Under the pieces are notes generated by a model that was not told where the DNA came from, made no database searches, and saw only the letters and a program-made list of their open reading frames with translations. The translations under genes were made by a program, and so were the position numbers. Below, in pieces: positions 1-13,694 of a stretch of DNA of 64,000 bases (positions within the stretch are counted from its first letter, which is position 1; each line of letters begins with the position of its first letter). Where the stretch lies: contig CM045763.1 in NCBI GenBank assembly GCA_025200525.1, positions 84,658,131-84,722,130 of the forward strand. The letters are read 5' to 3'. The DNA comes from Camellia lanceoleosa (Eukaryota; Streptophyta; Magnoliopsida; Ericales; Theaceae).

Positions 1-352
1 AAAATGGAGGGTTAGATGAATTTTGGAGACCTTGGGTGGGGGTGGGCATGGCCCCCCTTGGCCCATAACTAGCTTCCTCATTGACACTGACTGCAACTGT
101 CTTAACCTGTAGCTAACATGTAGCTACTGTGAAGCATATCACAAGTTTAACCCTACCTTATAACAACCTTGCAGTGTATATATACAATAATACCTCTGTA
201 ACATTTCAAAAAACAAAAAAGGAAAATAATTGAAGCAGCTCTGCTCATCTGGGATGGCCAAGCTCCAGGGAAATATTTGGTTCTGGGGTCGGAGATTAAG
301 TCAAATCCAAACAATGGAAACACAATAAAGATAGAAAATAAAACAGACAAAC

Positions 353-3300
353 CTTGGTGTGAGGCCAAAGCTGGTCGGGAGAAACATGCATCGTGCATCC
401 CTCTTTACCAGACTCCCACTCGACAACAAAGCGAGCAAGTACCCCCGAACCAAAACTAAACCACAAACTCATGAGCCCAACTGCCTCAATGCGAAAAGCC
501 CTCCTCATCTGTTCCGAAAATTTGTCAGATGCCTCAAGAGCATTTTTTGCTCCAGCTGCCGCTTTACCATCGGAGTTTGCACTGCCTTCTTCTAGTTTCT
601 CATCTGGTCTTACGCCAAGCAGTTTGCGCATTCCAAGTGCAAACATTCTAGCATTGGAGAGCCTTTGGATATCTGCCACTAACTTCTTGATGCTATCTGC
701 CTCCACAGATTGATAACTCAAAACAACACCTTCCGGATCATAACGGATATGAGAATCTACATCAGACGTATTGGCAATACGAACACCAGAACCCCATGGA
801 GTACTATTGCTTCCCTTCTGAAGTTCCCACAAGTCCCTGAAGTGCTGGTCATTTATTTTGACATCCCAATACATGCTTCCAGGTCGACCAAGTCGCAGAC
901 ATATGTGTTGCCATGTATCGCCTCTTGCAAATGGGAGTCGGAACCATAAATTTGAGGATGCATTTCTTAGACCCACTTCTTCAACATATGGAATCTCAAG
1001 TGCATCCATCTGGCTAGATAGTCGAGCATGCTTGATACAAAGTGAGCAGTGCCTGACCACATGAAGAAGAGCTGAAAAATATATGCTAGAGGGTGCATTT
1101 CCTTTATTTGCTTCAGCAATTAGACTTGCATAACTGTAACCTTCAGTTTTGCCAATCATCTCCGATGAAATGAGTGCCTGTGGTGAAGTCTGATGATTGA
1201 ATCCCGAATCCATGATTTTTCTTCTCTTACTAAATCCTGACTGGAGCTCTAAACATTGAAGTGATGGAATCAAATTCAACATATCTGAAACTGTACGCTT
1301 TCTTGATCTTTTATCATGTCTAGTAACAGCATCAAGATTTGAGCTAGGACCAACTGCAAATTCTGGTGCTTCAGCTGAAAGGAACACATTTATCACAAAT
1401 ACACTTAACTGTAAAAATACTATTTAATTGAAATTTATAAGTCACAGCTTATACAGATAAAATCAAAGTAACTTACATATGGTAGTTGTAGCCCAAGGGC
1501 TAGATCCAGAAACTTTAAAAGATCCAATTGCCGAGGTTCTAGGCCCATTAGGTTTTACATTTGGTGCAGAAACTCGGGGGCCAGTCAGTCTTGGTGGGGA
1601 AGCCAAATCCACTGTGGCACAAGAATCAGCAGAATGTGGAGATCTAAGAGAAGCCAAATCCTGGTCAGATTTTGAAGCAGACAGTTTCTTCAAAGTTGTG
1701 CTCCTTCCTAAACCAGAAGATGGTGAACTCACAGAGCTAGACTGCATGATGCCCTTCAAATTGCTTGTTGAATAAATAGAGCTATTATTATAATGGGGAG
1801 ATCCACCAGAAACTTTAGGAGCATTATTGATCTGTGCTATCTGTGTTCCTCCCTCCCACTTAGGTGAGGAGGTTCCAACTTTCATACTCTGAAAATTCAT
1901 TGGAACAGAGCCATAATGCGCTGCAGCAGATGCATTAAATGATGAAGAGAGACTCTGACTAGAAAAAGAAGGTGCAGATGACCCTCTCTCAAGCTCAAAC
2001 ACTTCATCAACAATAGAAGAGAAACTTGATAGCAGATTTCCAGAACCAAGCATAGAACCATCGACGTTGAGCTCAGAGAGAAGACCATGTTCAGAAGTCT
2101 GATTAGCACCCATAGCATTGGGTGAAAGTGAAAGTAGTTTTCCACAGTCAATAAGGCTCAAATTAAGTACATCTTCAATCATCTGAATCTGATCAATGTC
2201 AACATTTTTTACACGGGTGACATTATTTAAGTCACCAAAAGAATGAGTTTTTCCTGATGGATCGGGCTGAGTCTCAAGCAATTTGAAAAGGGGTTTAAAA
2301 TCTTTATCAAGTTGCATTAGCAAAAAATATGAGCTGCCAGAGTCTGGAAAGCTCATTAACAATGAACTTGGACCATTCAAAATGTTCTTGGGCACTTTCA
2401 CTGCAGCAAAGCCATGTTCATTAACCTGCAAGCATCAAACAATCCTAAACAACTTGAGCATATATTGCAAAATATAACAAATGATCTATCATATCTACAT
2501 AGTCAAATCCCAAAACTAGGTTTCTCTAAATCGAAAGTCCTAGTCACAAAAGCTGCTCGGGGGAAATTGAGCTAAAGTGAGAAACTTTACTGTAGTCAAT
2601 AACTTGGGCTAAAATATAGAGCACCAGCATAAGCAATACAAGTCCTTTGTTATCAATGACAGAGATGTATATGAAGCCTGACCATACTTCCAATTATGGC
2701 TGAAAAAGTTTTCTAGACTGAAGATGTAACAAAAGAGAGTGAAACTTCTGTGAACATCTATGTTACAACTTAACTTACATGGACTAATCTAAAATTTGTG
2801 AAGTACCCTTCATGGTCAATTCTTGGTTCTGATATGCCTAGTTAAACATGCACCAAACATATGTATAAATAGTTGAGTTTACTATATAGTCATGCATAAG
2901 ACTCTCATTTTATATATAGAATGTTCTATGTTATGAAATCTAGTAGTGTCCTGGTGTCCTTGGACATGATAATTAGATGAATCCAACACTCTGATGCATT
3001 CCCACACCCGACATCCATACCCAAGCACATATAACATAGGTCACCTTCCAAAAATTGAAAAACATTCCAAATAAATAAATAAACAAATAGGAACAAAGCC
3101 ATCTCTGTAAACTTCATCATAAAGAACCCCATTTGATTTTCACATTTTCCACGTAGTTGACACCTACAAATGTTGATTCTTCTCAACACACAAGTTAGCA
3201 GTCACAAAGACATAGTGTTATATGATAATATCTACCCTATATGGTGACATGTAGTAAGTGCAGTGGGACACCAACTAGACATTTTAAAACTCATTAAATG

Positions 3301-6300
3301 ATTCACAAATACAACATTGATTAAGTCCCCGGTGGTGCTCTATGCACCAATTAGTGTACACATTAGTGTACTAACTAGTGTTATGATATTATTATTGACC
3401 ACATTTATTATATAAATTACAAATACCCAAAACCATACAAATGATGTCACACCATCTATTGGTACACTAATGTGTACATTAATTGGTACATATAGTATTA
3501 TTCTTAAGTCCCACATGAGTAATGATTAAAAAATAACTTTCATGCAGTACTTATGGGCAGCATACTGTCAGATGTTCATAAACACATATTTAGGTGACAA
3601 TCCAAACTTCAATGCCTTAAAACTTCCCATCTGTGATTTAGGCACATACTATCTCTGCTATGCATGGGGAGGGAACAGAGGGGGTTGAATGAGACAATAA
3701 AAAAAAATAAGAAGAAAGGATGAAAATGATTACCTCCAGGCCAATAAACCTGCCAATACATGCAAATAAGTGCAAAATACTTTTGCTTCTCAAGCTTATA
3801 AAAACTTCAGCAGCAGTCATACTACTCTGGTTTAGAGCTTCTTCATATTCTACCAATGCCGAAGGGGACAGAATATTCTTCGATGACTGGAGAAGAAAAC
3901 GCCCATTCCTGCAAGTCAAAAAAATTGAAACTACGATTTCTAAAAAAGATCATAAAAATCAGTAGGCAAACACCAAAGACAATTCTCAACATCCTATTTA
4001 ATAAGTGTTTGCAAAAGAAAATAATGAGTGTCAGAAGATGAGTTTAGAACAAATACAAACAGCAGAAGCAAATTTAAAATGCAATGTTAGCAATAAATGC
4101 ATTTTTCAGGAACACCAAAACTATCACCAAGACAAAATCCAAGGGAGCCTCATTTATGAAACTGATGTCAAGCAGAATATTCCAAAAGGACCGGAATACA
4201 ACCCACTTACTCATACTGTATATGAATCATCCTTTCCATGTACTAACACAATTACATGGCCATAATTTTTGTATCTCCATTTTAGACACCGCTTTAGTGA
4301 TTTTCAAAAAATATATACTGGACCAAAATATCCTAGGTATGTCTAAGAATGAGCTGTAATGGATCTCAATATGTGGTGCCATCATTACTACGAGAATAAT
4401 CCAAGGTACAAGTCCAATATTAAAAATATTTTTAAATTCAAACGATTAACTGATACATATTTACATGCCACAAGCATTGAGATGTTCATGGTCACTATCA
4501 CATAAGTGCAAGTTAAAAACATGAAAATGACTTTAACTAGTTGGACCATTTCATAAATAAAAAGTGAGCTATAATGACCGTAATCAAGCCAAATCAGGCT
4601 GCAATTTCCAGACAACATAAACCTTGCTTACTAGTTGATAACAAAGTTGTCAAATCATGAATTGAAATTGTCCTTTTCCGAATCACAAATCATAAAAATT
4701 CAATCATAATTTCTAATTTACAAAGAAAAATACATCTATGCATTTAGATATAAAATATATTATATTATATGTACGAAACAATTAGACTTAAATCAATGAA
4801 AACGTTGTTTTGAATGATGATCATATGGCCGATTATGATATTATTTATGATAATGCGCATCATACATGTACATATATGAATTAAAAGGAAACAAGAATTC
4901 AAGATTCATCATAAAATAAGTTAATTCAAGATTCATCAACTAAAGCAACTCCTTCATTTATGTGGTTTATGAGGCAAAATATCTTACTTGGCTTCATTTT
5001 GGACTTGCCTGTCTTTTAAGAGGATCTCTTTATTTTTTATTACTAGATATTGGAAAGACGAAGTTGTATGTAGCTTGTGACGTCTTTTGTATTTTCTTTT
5101 AGCTTTTTGAGGACTTCCTGTCACCCCGTACTTTTTTGTAACTTTTATTCTTTTTATTAACAAATTTTTTCTCATCTCTATAACCAACCCGAAGCAAATT
5201 AAGTCTTATGTCCCAATCAAGCAAGAATTGGCTACATGAGTCCCATTTTCCCATTCCGCCCTATCAAGGGCTATATGCTCAATAAAATTAAATAAATTCA
5301 TACCTTCAGTGTCAATCAAAAAATATATATATCAAAAAATGGTAAAAGCCATCTCAACATTAATTAAATTGATTTAGTTCATTTTTGCACAGTTAAAGGT
5401 AGAAAACCTTATATTCATGCCAAGGGTGAAAAATGATGAGCCATAAGCACAAACACGTAGTACTTCCTGCCCTTCACATTGCCTGGCACTACATTTGCTA
5501 TCCTTCTGAAGCTAAAAATTCAGCACCAAAAAAAGAACATATTATTAGGCAAATGCATGAAATGGCATAAATAGGTTCCTAACACTCTAAAATACACTAA
5601 AATATAAATAAAATAAAAAAAATTCACAAGGAGGCTATGATAAACTTTATGAACTAATTATCTTCAAGAAAATTTAAGAATATGTTACTCTATGCAACGC
5701 AGATACTTCTAGAAGAGAGTCCTATCCATATCATACTCGTATTAAATACCAGTACTCCTCATATACTCATGAATATGTATCTGATGCTTCCTAAACATAT
5801 CCATAATTTTCTTTAATTTAGAAAAATATCGAATACTTTTCAAATAGTCTAGGTCAAGTATCCAAACTATTGTAAAATTGAGACTAAAAGATGAGCTATT
5901 CAAAACAACTGTATAATAAAAAACGGTTTTGTGTGAAACTTCCAAAACAAAACCCAAAAAAAAAAAAAAGAAACCTATTCCTACCCATTTTTCCAAAAAC
6001 TGGGGTGCCATCTTTCGTAGCCTTCCTTTCAACTTGAATTTTTCAGGTTTCTTCATTCCCTTTTTGTCATCTTTTTAATCTTTAGATGATCCTAAGCTCT
6101 CTATCTGAACCGGGAGTAGCCCTAATCCATGCACTCAAGCATAGGATAAATAATCCTGTAACTATGCAATATTTTAATCTTTATGACATAAATCCAAGAT
6201 TAATTCTTCCCATACAAGTTCAGATTGTAATAACATACAATCACATACACAAACCAAAACCAAGAGAAATTTAGAAATCACATCACGTAATGTAGTTTTG

Positions 6301-8686
6301 AATTAGGATTTAGGTATTTCAAGGGTTTGAGATTCCAATTTAATAAAAGATGAGTTAGTTGCGCTGTGCATTAAACTAAAAAATAGAAACCAAATAAAAA
6401 TAGATTTGTGTCCATTCAACCAACCTTTTTATAGTCGGCATCAGGTTCATCTGCGTGGCACTGAAGATTAACATCACCTGTAGCTCTATAGATCTGACCA
6501 TTTTTCACTAGCTCTTTATAAATTTCAAGCAAACGAGTATATCTATTGCAACATATAGCTCTTAGCAGCAACTTCTCAACATCAATGCGACTCTGCTCAA
6601 GGAAAAATTCTGCCTCCTTACCAGTTAGAGGATCTATAACAAATGAACCATGAAGACACTTTATCTGCATATCTGGTCCTGGTTTAATTTTTATAAATGG
6701 GCATGACCCTGAGTCAGATGTACCAGAAGTCTTATCCAAATCTAACCAATATAAAATTTTTAATCCAGGAGTTCTTTGACCAGCCGAATCAATTTCCCCT
6801 TCTTGACTCATCTGCATGGAAGCTGCACTCCCAGCTTGTCCCGTGCTACCATCAGATACAAGCTCAAACCGGATAGCATCTTTCCATCTGCCTTGGCGAA
6901 GAGAATGCACTTGTCTTATGACAGTGTCCATAACAAGCGCAACACAAAGCTCATGGAGAACAGAGTATAAAGTTATAAATGGATTTTCCGCAGCTGCCAT
7001 TCTCCGCTCTAAATCATCTCCAAGAGCATGCCTTCGCGATTCTTCCAGCTTCACAAGCCCACTTCTCTCGCCAACAAGCAGCTCCAAATGCAATATCCTC
7101 CACATTGATAGATGCCGATAACCAAGAGTAACTAAAACCTTAAATTCCCCATCCACACGAAGCATTGCAGTACCATCAGAAACTTTGACTTCAGAAAATT
7201 CTTTAGGAAGAGTAACTTCAAGCAACTTTGACCGTACAAGTGTGTCTAACTTCTTCAAAGCTGGCTTCTGCTGATCTTCTATTAATGTGCTCTGAATACC
7301 TACATCTTCTACACATTTTGGTAAACGCTGGTAATTTCCTGTAAGGAGGACTTCGATAGCAGAGGGAACATCGTAGATAGGAGCGCGAGCTTGCTGTAGG
7401 CCTTCATGCATGAAAAAAAGGGAATCTGCCGTTTGGGTGAAACACATATCATGATTTGATACAGTTGATGCTAGTTGTTGACAATACTGTATTAAAGGAA
7501 CCTGCAAATCAAACAGTAGGGATTTACAGGAGAATACATAATTATAAACTGCTTAATGCCCTCAATAAAAAATGTTCTATAGAAATTGGCACAGGATCAA
7601 TGGGCAACTGTTACTTCAAATTCAAGAATCTCAAAGAAAGCTCACAAATTCAGTCCAACTAGCAAGTAGAATGAGAACAGTTATTTGCAAATTTCAACTA
7701 AAATAAAATACAATCAGATCTTGGTGACCAAACAAATTTTGTGGTTACTATAAATCAAGTTGAAGAGATGCCTGCCGATGAAGTTAGTTCAACACAAACT
7801 AAAATTCACAAGACCATTTTATTTTATTTTTTTCCTTAATATGCCAATAATTTATTTTTTTTAAAGGTGGGTTAGGGGGAAGAAAATGGAGGGGAATATA
7901 TGATAACATGTACTAAGCATGAAGAGAAAAAAAAAAAGAAGGGCAAATTACGCAACAGTGCTAATTCCATAAAATTATTACATAATCATGAAAAAATCTA
8001 TAATTTTAATTATCAATATTTATATAATTTTTCAAAATATCCCAATGAACTGAAATTTCCCCCCAAAAAAACCCAGGCAGATTCTAGCAGATAAAGTAAT
8101 TCAGTCCCCTCTGCATATCCGCGTTCATAATTCAGTAGTTTTTTCCAATATGAATATTGGAAGGTTCAATTTTCCTTTCTTTTCCACCAGTTCAATTTTC
8201 CCAGATAGCAAAAAACAGCGATGCTAGGAACACTAGACACAGATGTGAGAAAAATGTACAAGACCCACAAAGATGAGGTTCCACATGTAATGAACTCAAG
8301 TAAACGCCAGCAACCTAATTCTCAAGCAGGAACAATAAATAAATTTAAAAAATCCAGAATTAACCCAAATTCACGTTGATTCCTAAAATCAAAACTTGGC
8401 TCGCCATCGAATTCAAGAATCAGGAGATAGCTAGACACACAGATATAGATATGGGGAGATAGAACTCGAATTATACCTGCTGACACCACTTGGCAAGAAC
8501 ATTGAGTCGGAGCATCCGTTGCTGAGTCTTGACGAGGAACTTGAGGAGGTTAATCTTCTTCTCGGAATCGGACTGTTCGGAGGACCTCGATTTCTCGACC
8601 AATTCCTTGAGAGAGATGTAAGATTCATCGGCGGCACGACTCACCAAGGTGGAAAACTGGACCGTTTGTTGCCCTAGTTCAGCCAT
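353..8686 (-). CDS. MED14: Mediator complex subunit 14 (MED14/SWP), 5' six coding exons, gene runs off left edge
   Basis: MED14 is the scaffold subunit joining head, middle and tail of the Mediator coactivator that links transcription factors to RNA polymerase II in the nucleus; the Arabidopsis protein is STRUWWELPETER, about 1,700 residues. Exons read on the minus strand are 8686-8477, 7501-6425, 5505-5408, 3908-3734, 2425-1477 and 1374-353. All have AG/GT borders and join in one frame (3,531 nt, 1,177 codons). The start is the ATG at 8686 (MAELGQQTVQFSTLVSRAAD), the typical MED14 N-terminus. Residues 1-430 form the conserved repressor/scaffold region, with GYRHLSMWRILHLELLVGE as a hallmark. 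A Ser-rich linker lies in exon 5, and exon 6 holds conserved C-half blocks such as GDTWQHICLRLGRPGSMYWD. Exon 6 ends at a GT donor in phase 0, and about 500 C-terminal residues lie outside. The introns are AT-rich; apart from the MITE at 3330-3503, I see nothing in them. Confidence 0.95.
3330..3503. mobile_element. 174-bp MITE (MULE-like) in MED14 intron
   Basis: The ends form an imperfect terminal inverted repeat of about 40 bp. Its best part is the left TGCACCAATTAGTGTACACA against the right-end reverse complement TGTACCAATTAATGTACACA. The element is flanked on both sides by the 9-bp direct repeat TTAAGTCCC (3321-3329 and 3504-3512). A 9-bp duplication is the signature of Mutator-like transposases. 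It has no coding capacity and lies in the intron between coding exons 4 and 5 of MED14, so it should be spliced out. Confidence 0.75.
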
Positions 8687-8870
8687 TGACGCCCCTCTTT
8701 GAATACTCGATCTACAATACCAGGTGCATGGAAACTAGGGTCCGGAGCGCAGAAACCCTAGAGAGAGAAAGTTGAGAGAGAGAGAGAGAGAGAATGAATA
8801 CAAAAAATATTAACAAGGACAAGCTGTGTATGTAATTCAACTCGCTCCCGCTATATTTGGCTAGTTTTGT
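8687..8870 (-). promoter_or_regulatory. MED14: MED14 5' leader and core promoter region
   Basis: Upstream of the MED14 ATG, the minus strand carries a pyrimidine patch (CTCTCTCTC, 8761-8793) typical of plant core promoters and 5' leaders. It also carries a telo-box-like AAACCCTA, seen on the plus strand at 8753-8760. Telo-boxes are common in promoters of growth and cell-cycle genes. A possible TATA-like AAATATAG reads on the minus strand near 8850-8857. The transcription start is inferred, not seen. Confidence 0.45.
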
Positions 8871-8944
8871 CCAGAAATCGGTTCCGATACCCCCGGCCCG
8901 GGTAGAGAGGCGGCTAGTCTGAATACATTTATCACTCTCGCTTA

Positions 8945-9496
8945 AGGCCCCGTTTGGGGTGTTAGCAAAAAGTCAAAACACCTTATTACGCTATCGTTTG
9001 GTTTGCGAGACTTTTTGGACTTGGTTGGTTTGTTTTTGCGAGAGTTATTTTTGAATTTTTTTTTTTTTTAAATTATGTTTGGTTTTTTTTTTTTTTTAAA
9101 GAATTTTAAAATTATATTTTTTTTACACGTTAATTAATTATTTTTTTTCTCTCAACTCTTTTTTTTAATTACTTTATCTCTCACACACATCTACTTAATC
9201 ACAATAAAATATCAAATCATTTCAAACTTTCAAACTCTAAACTTACTTTCAAAATATACAATCAAACAAATCAAAAAAAATTCTAAACTCTCTCTTCAAA
9301 TTTTTTTTTGAAAATCACTCGCTCAAAAGCAAACCAAACACACTATTTGGCTTTTTGACTATTTTATTCACAAAAAGATAAAATAGATTTTTTAATCCAC
9401 TAAGACAAAACATCACATCTAACTTATAATCATTTCATTTTTTTCTCACAAGAGATAAAAAAAATTAAAAAATTTATTCCAAATGAGGCTTTTTAG
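8945..9496. mobile_element. Probable degraded non-autonomous DNA transposon upstream of MED14
   Basis: The left end AGGCCCCGTTTGGGGTGTTA and a right-hand region ending CCAAATGAGGCT (about 9480-9492) form a weak inverted repeat with the CGTTTGG/CCAAA core common in plant hAT- and Harbinger-related MITEs. The inside is A/T homopolymer-rich and non-coding, with further inverted copies of CTTTTTGACT-like words. No convincing target duplication was found, so the limits are soft. The rest of 8870-9746 holds only AT-rich spacer. Confidence 0.35.
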
Positions 9497-9755
9497 CTTT
9501 AGACTAAAATAGTTAAAAAAAACAAAAAATCAACTCACATTTCAAACGAATAAATTTCTATTTTTTTAAATCTCTTTCTATAAAAAAATTAAAATAATCA
9601 CCTCTAATTTTGTTGTTTTGTTTTTTTAGTAATGACTAATTTTTTGTTTTAGTTATAATACTATTTTAATTACTATACTTCATAAGATTTAAGGTAGGTA
9701 TTGGCCGTTAACTCGCTTAGTGCAACTTTATTTTTTTAGGACTTGAAAATATTAT

Positions 9756-10151
9756 GGGTAAATTACACTTTATACTCTTACACTTTACACAAAATTTTAC
9801 TTTAATCTTTACATATCAAATTGTGACACTTGACCCCCTGCACTTTTGGTCAAGTGTCACATTGGCCCTTCTGTTAACAGCGAAGCTAACAGAAGTTATC
9901 ATTTAGGAAGTTAAGTGTCACAATTTTGATATGTAGGGACTAAAGTGAGATTTTGTGTAAAGTGCAGTGTTGCAAAGTGTAATTTATCCTCACATGTTTT
10001 TTATGTGACTAACCTCTATCAACAATGAGACTAACAGAAGAATCAAAGTGACACTTGACCAAAAGTGTGGGGGTTAAGTGTCACAATTTGATGTGTAAGG
10101 GCCAAAGTGAGATTTGATGTAAATTGCAGGGGTGCAAAGTGTAATTTACCC
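9756..10151. mobile_element. 396-bp MULE-type foldback MITE with exact 9-bp TSD
   Basis: The element starts GGGTAAATTACACTTT and ends AAAGTGTAATTTACCC, a perfect 16-bp inverted repeat that continues imperfectly for about 150 bp. It is flanked by AAATATTAT at 9747-9755 and again at 10152-10160, a 9-bp target duplication as made by Mutator-like transposases. There is an internal third arm: the sequence ending near 9991 (GCAAAGTGTAATTTATCC) is another copy of the right end. The inside therefore looks like left arm, right arm, right arm. Non-coding. Confidence 0.85.
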
Positions 10152-10160
10152 AAATATTAT

Positions 10161-11164
10161 TTTAACTCATAGTGCTAGGTTGGGTTGATATTTTCAGTCT
10201 GATTGATTAACAAGGTTGGATTAGGGCTCAGCTCAACCCGCTACATATTTAATTTAATTAATTTATTTATTTATATAATATATTAAAAATATATACCTTT
10301 TTATTCTTGGCCATGTAATTTATAAGATATTCAAGTAGTTATTGTTTTGCTGTAGATATTCACAAAAAAAAAATGTTTGAAGAAATTTGAAATTTATGTT
10401 GTGACTTTTTTTTTTTTTTTTAAGTTTTATGCATTACTAAGTTTAGTTTTAAAAAAATTGAACTTTTGGAGTTATGGGTGTGTTTGATTTAAAAAAAACT
10501 TGTTATTTTTAATTAATATGGTATTAATTGCTTTATTGGTGTTTGTCTATTTATTAAAAAAAAAAAAAAAAAAACCAAGTACTATGATGTTTAATTTTTT
10601 TTATAACTTATGCTTATGACCCGGTGAACAGACTTGAGAATTATAATTTATTTAGAGCCAGACTTGGATTGATTATATAGGTCTGATATTCGGACCGAAA
10701 TGAGTTTGGATAGACACAAAATCTCTTATTAGGCAGTATCAAGTCGGCTCGATGAATGACTACCATTTATGCCTCATGTAGTATTTAGTTATGATTTTTT
10801 ATTTTTAAATTATGACTCACAAAATATACAGTTATGCCATTTTATTCTTTATTTATAAGGTGCATATAATACACAATTTTTGAGGGTGTACCATAATATT
10901 TCTCTAAAAAAATCTAGTTTATTTGATAAAACAAATATATACTATGTACTAACTAATATATTTGATATTATCAATTTAGTTATTATTAAAAATTTACAAA
11001 ATTTTAAATAATTGTTCTGCTTTTCTTTTGAGTTTTAAAAATTATTTTTTAAACTATTGTTAGTGATTTTTTTTGCTATATTAGTCAATGGCCAAACACA
11101 CCTTAAGTGGGTCTAAAGAATAAAATGAATAATATATTACAAAATTTACTGTACGAGTACGAAA
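10161..11164. other. AT-rich intergenic spacer with possible old MITE
   Basis: No gene is seen. GGGTGTGTTTG at about 10479 and CAAACACACC at about 11093-11102 form a short inverted pair of the kind that bounds plant non-autonomous DNA transposons. They would delimit a 0.6-kb AT-rich element, but the duplication and inner TIR match are not convincing. The rest is simple A/T-rich sequence. Confidence 0.3.
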
Positions 11165-11890
11165 TAATCTTCTCGTATAATTCTATTGATCAAGTTTGCA
11201 CTCCTCAAAACGTTGCCGCTTTGCCTCCTGAAAACACAAACGTGAGCTAGCCGGCGGGTGTGTGCCGGAAATCCCTCTGATACCTAAGTCAGCACAATAG
11301 GCAATAGACACAAAAGTTTTATGTATTTGAGAGTAAAAATTAGAATACCTGTACATAGGTCTGGTCATGAGTTTTTATAGATTCTGTCTGACACAATCTT
11401 AGTAGGATTCCAACTCTTCCTTATAAGAGTCTTCTTAGGAATCATTCACACTATTCACTACCAACCAAGTGAAATGGTTTGCATAATCCTAGTAGGACTC
11501 TACTCTCCTTAGCAGAGCCCTCCTAGGAGTCTCAAGTTCAATGAAGAGTGTCTATTATAATAACACTCTGCTTTCCACCAACCAAGTAAGATGGTTACCT
11601 TATTTGTTTTGGCTGCTACAACCTAACCGAGCTATATTACCTCGGTCATACACTCAAGTAATGACATAGATAACATTCGGCCAAGCTAAACCAAGCCTAG
11701 CCTCCTTTCTCACTAATATTTCGGCTAACCATCAAGCCCACTTATTTAGGTAGCTCGGTCCAAAGTACCTTTACCCAGCTTTCATACAACATGGGACCGA
11801 GCTACTCGAAGCCCATACCTCGACCTTTAGTCCGGCCCATAACAGAGACTAAAGAATCGTAGCTCGGCCAATATTTATTTTATAAATTAC
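11165..11890 (-). repeat. Possible solo-LTR remnant (gypsy, Tat-like)
   Basis: This block is richer in G+C than its surroundings. On the minus strand it contains a run resembling the GACTTAGG-TATCAGAGGG and CCGGCACACACCCGCCGG words often found in LTRs of dicot Tat/gypsy-related elements, plus several AGCTCGG(T/C) words. No coding sequence, primer site or target duplication was found and the borders are uncertain. It may be a different repeat family. Confidence 0.3.
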
Positions 11891-13685
11891 CCTCTCATTT
11901 ACTATAAAAAAAATAATTAGAAACTTAAAATTCTTTCTTTTTATTTTATTTTTCCTCTTTTACTTATCTCCACAAATTTAATATTTAAACGTAATATTAT
12001 TGGAAAAGATTCTATTTCCGCCGTAAATTTAACTATTTACATTAATTTTATGATTAACTCACCTAAAAATTATATTTTTTAATTTTATCTCTTTACATCT
12101 TCATAATTCCAAACATATAGACCATACATTATCTTTACATCCTCATACTTTCAAACATATACCATACCTTCTCTTTAGGCCCAATTTTTTTTTTCCCTTC
12201 TTTTTCCCTCTGTTTTTTCTCTCTCATTCTCTTTTTTCATATGTTCTACCACCCCATATGAGGATGACAATATAATGAGTTGAGGGGTAGGAGCTCTCAA
12301 GGGTGGGAAAGGGAAGTGATTTCATCATTAAATCCCCATTTATCTTATTTTCTTTGATGCTATTTGATATAGCTTATTGTAAGTTAAAAATTGATAATTA
12401 AAAAATAAAAATCAAAAGCACCCATTTTTCAGTTTCTAAATAATCATTTTTTCTCAACTTATTTAAGTTATTTTTACTTAAAAAACTGTAAACAGAAACT
12501 ACATCAAATAATCTGACACAAACTCCCAAATTAAAATAAATTATAATCATCTCTTCTAATCCACATTAAACACCCTCTTTTACCACCACTATTTTGAACC
12601 ACATTTCACATCAAACTCACTTTCGCAACAAACTTACCCATCCATGACCTTCCCGTCCGGTTGAATTATTGACCTCTATCTTTTTCTCATAATTAATCTC
12701 ACCCTCTCTTTCTATTAATAACCCTAATCATCATTGGCCAGCCACGATTAAAAGAAGGTTTGAGGTGGTTGGGTAAAGGCAAATAAGGTGATGATAGTGG
12801 CAAGGAAGGGTTCGTAGTAGTGGCCGAAGAAAATAGGGGAGGTGCTACAGTCGGGGAGAGCGATAATGGGTTTGTATGGATTGACAATCACATCTAATGG
12901 TAATAACAACAGTGGATGGAGCATTAAGGTTAATGTTTTGAAAGTTGGAGAAAACAATAATGTAAAATTTTATTATTATTTAAAAATTAATAGCGTAAAT
13001 TGAAAAATAAATAAATAAATAATTACAAGTGTGATATAAAGTAAACAAGTGATGTTAATTGGAGGAAACTGCGTAGTGTGCAAATATAAACTCCCCACCC
13101 GTATGCTCTTCAATGATGAAAATATCCCAATTATATTTCACAATGGAAAATTATATTCATACATAAAATTATACCAAAATCTCAACAAGAATGATATGGC
13201 AATATTGTTTTTGTAAATAAATTTATTTTTATGGGTGTATTATTTTAGAGTGAAATACTCATATTCACATCAACACATTCTCAACAGACATATCAGAAAA
13301 CAAAAAATCTCAGTATAGATCTCTTTATTCCAATAACACTCTCATCTTCAATTTTAAAATCCTAATTTTTCTTCCATCCACCCCTCATTCGTCATCATTG
13401 CCGCCACTCTGAGCCATCCATTGCCACTCCTAATTCATCTCCTTTTATCTTAAATCTTTACAGTTAGCTTTGAGTGTGTAGTTTGTGGGAAAAAAAAAGT
13501 TTGTAGGAGTGTATAGTTCACGACAGAAAGTGATCACAAGGAAAGGGAAAAAGAGAGGATGACAAATAAGAGAGGTGGCACTAGCAATGATGGATAATCG
13601 TGGTATTTTAGAATCAAGTTTTTGGTGAAAGAAGGCAAGAGTATTATGCTATTTTTATTATAAGATAAAATTGTATAAATAAAAA
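11891..13685. other. Intergenic AT-rich spacer, nothing recognised
   Basis: Short ORFs here lack any recognisable domain, and base composition is like the rest of the spacer. I see no promoter, RNA gene or mobile element that can be supported. Confidence 0.5.
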
Positions 13686-13694
13686 TTTAATTAA

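Noticed and set aside
1..352. Further MED14 exon at the left edge
   Set aside because: After the GT donor at 352 the minus-strand sequence gives no MED14-like reading; it looks like intron.
1479..1775. 98-codon plus-strand ORF opposite MED14
   Set aside because: It is the antisense shadow of the Ser-rich MED14 exon 5, which has correct splice borders and family match.
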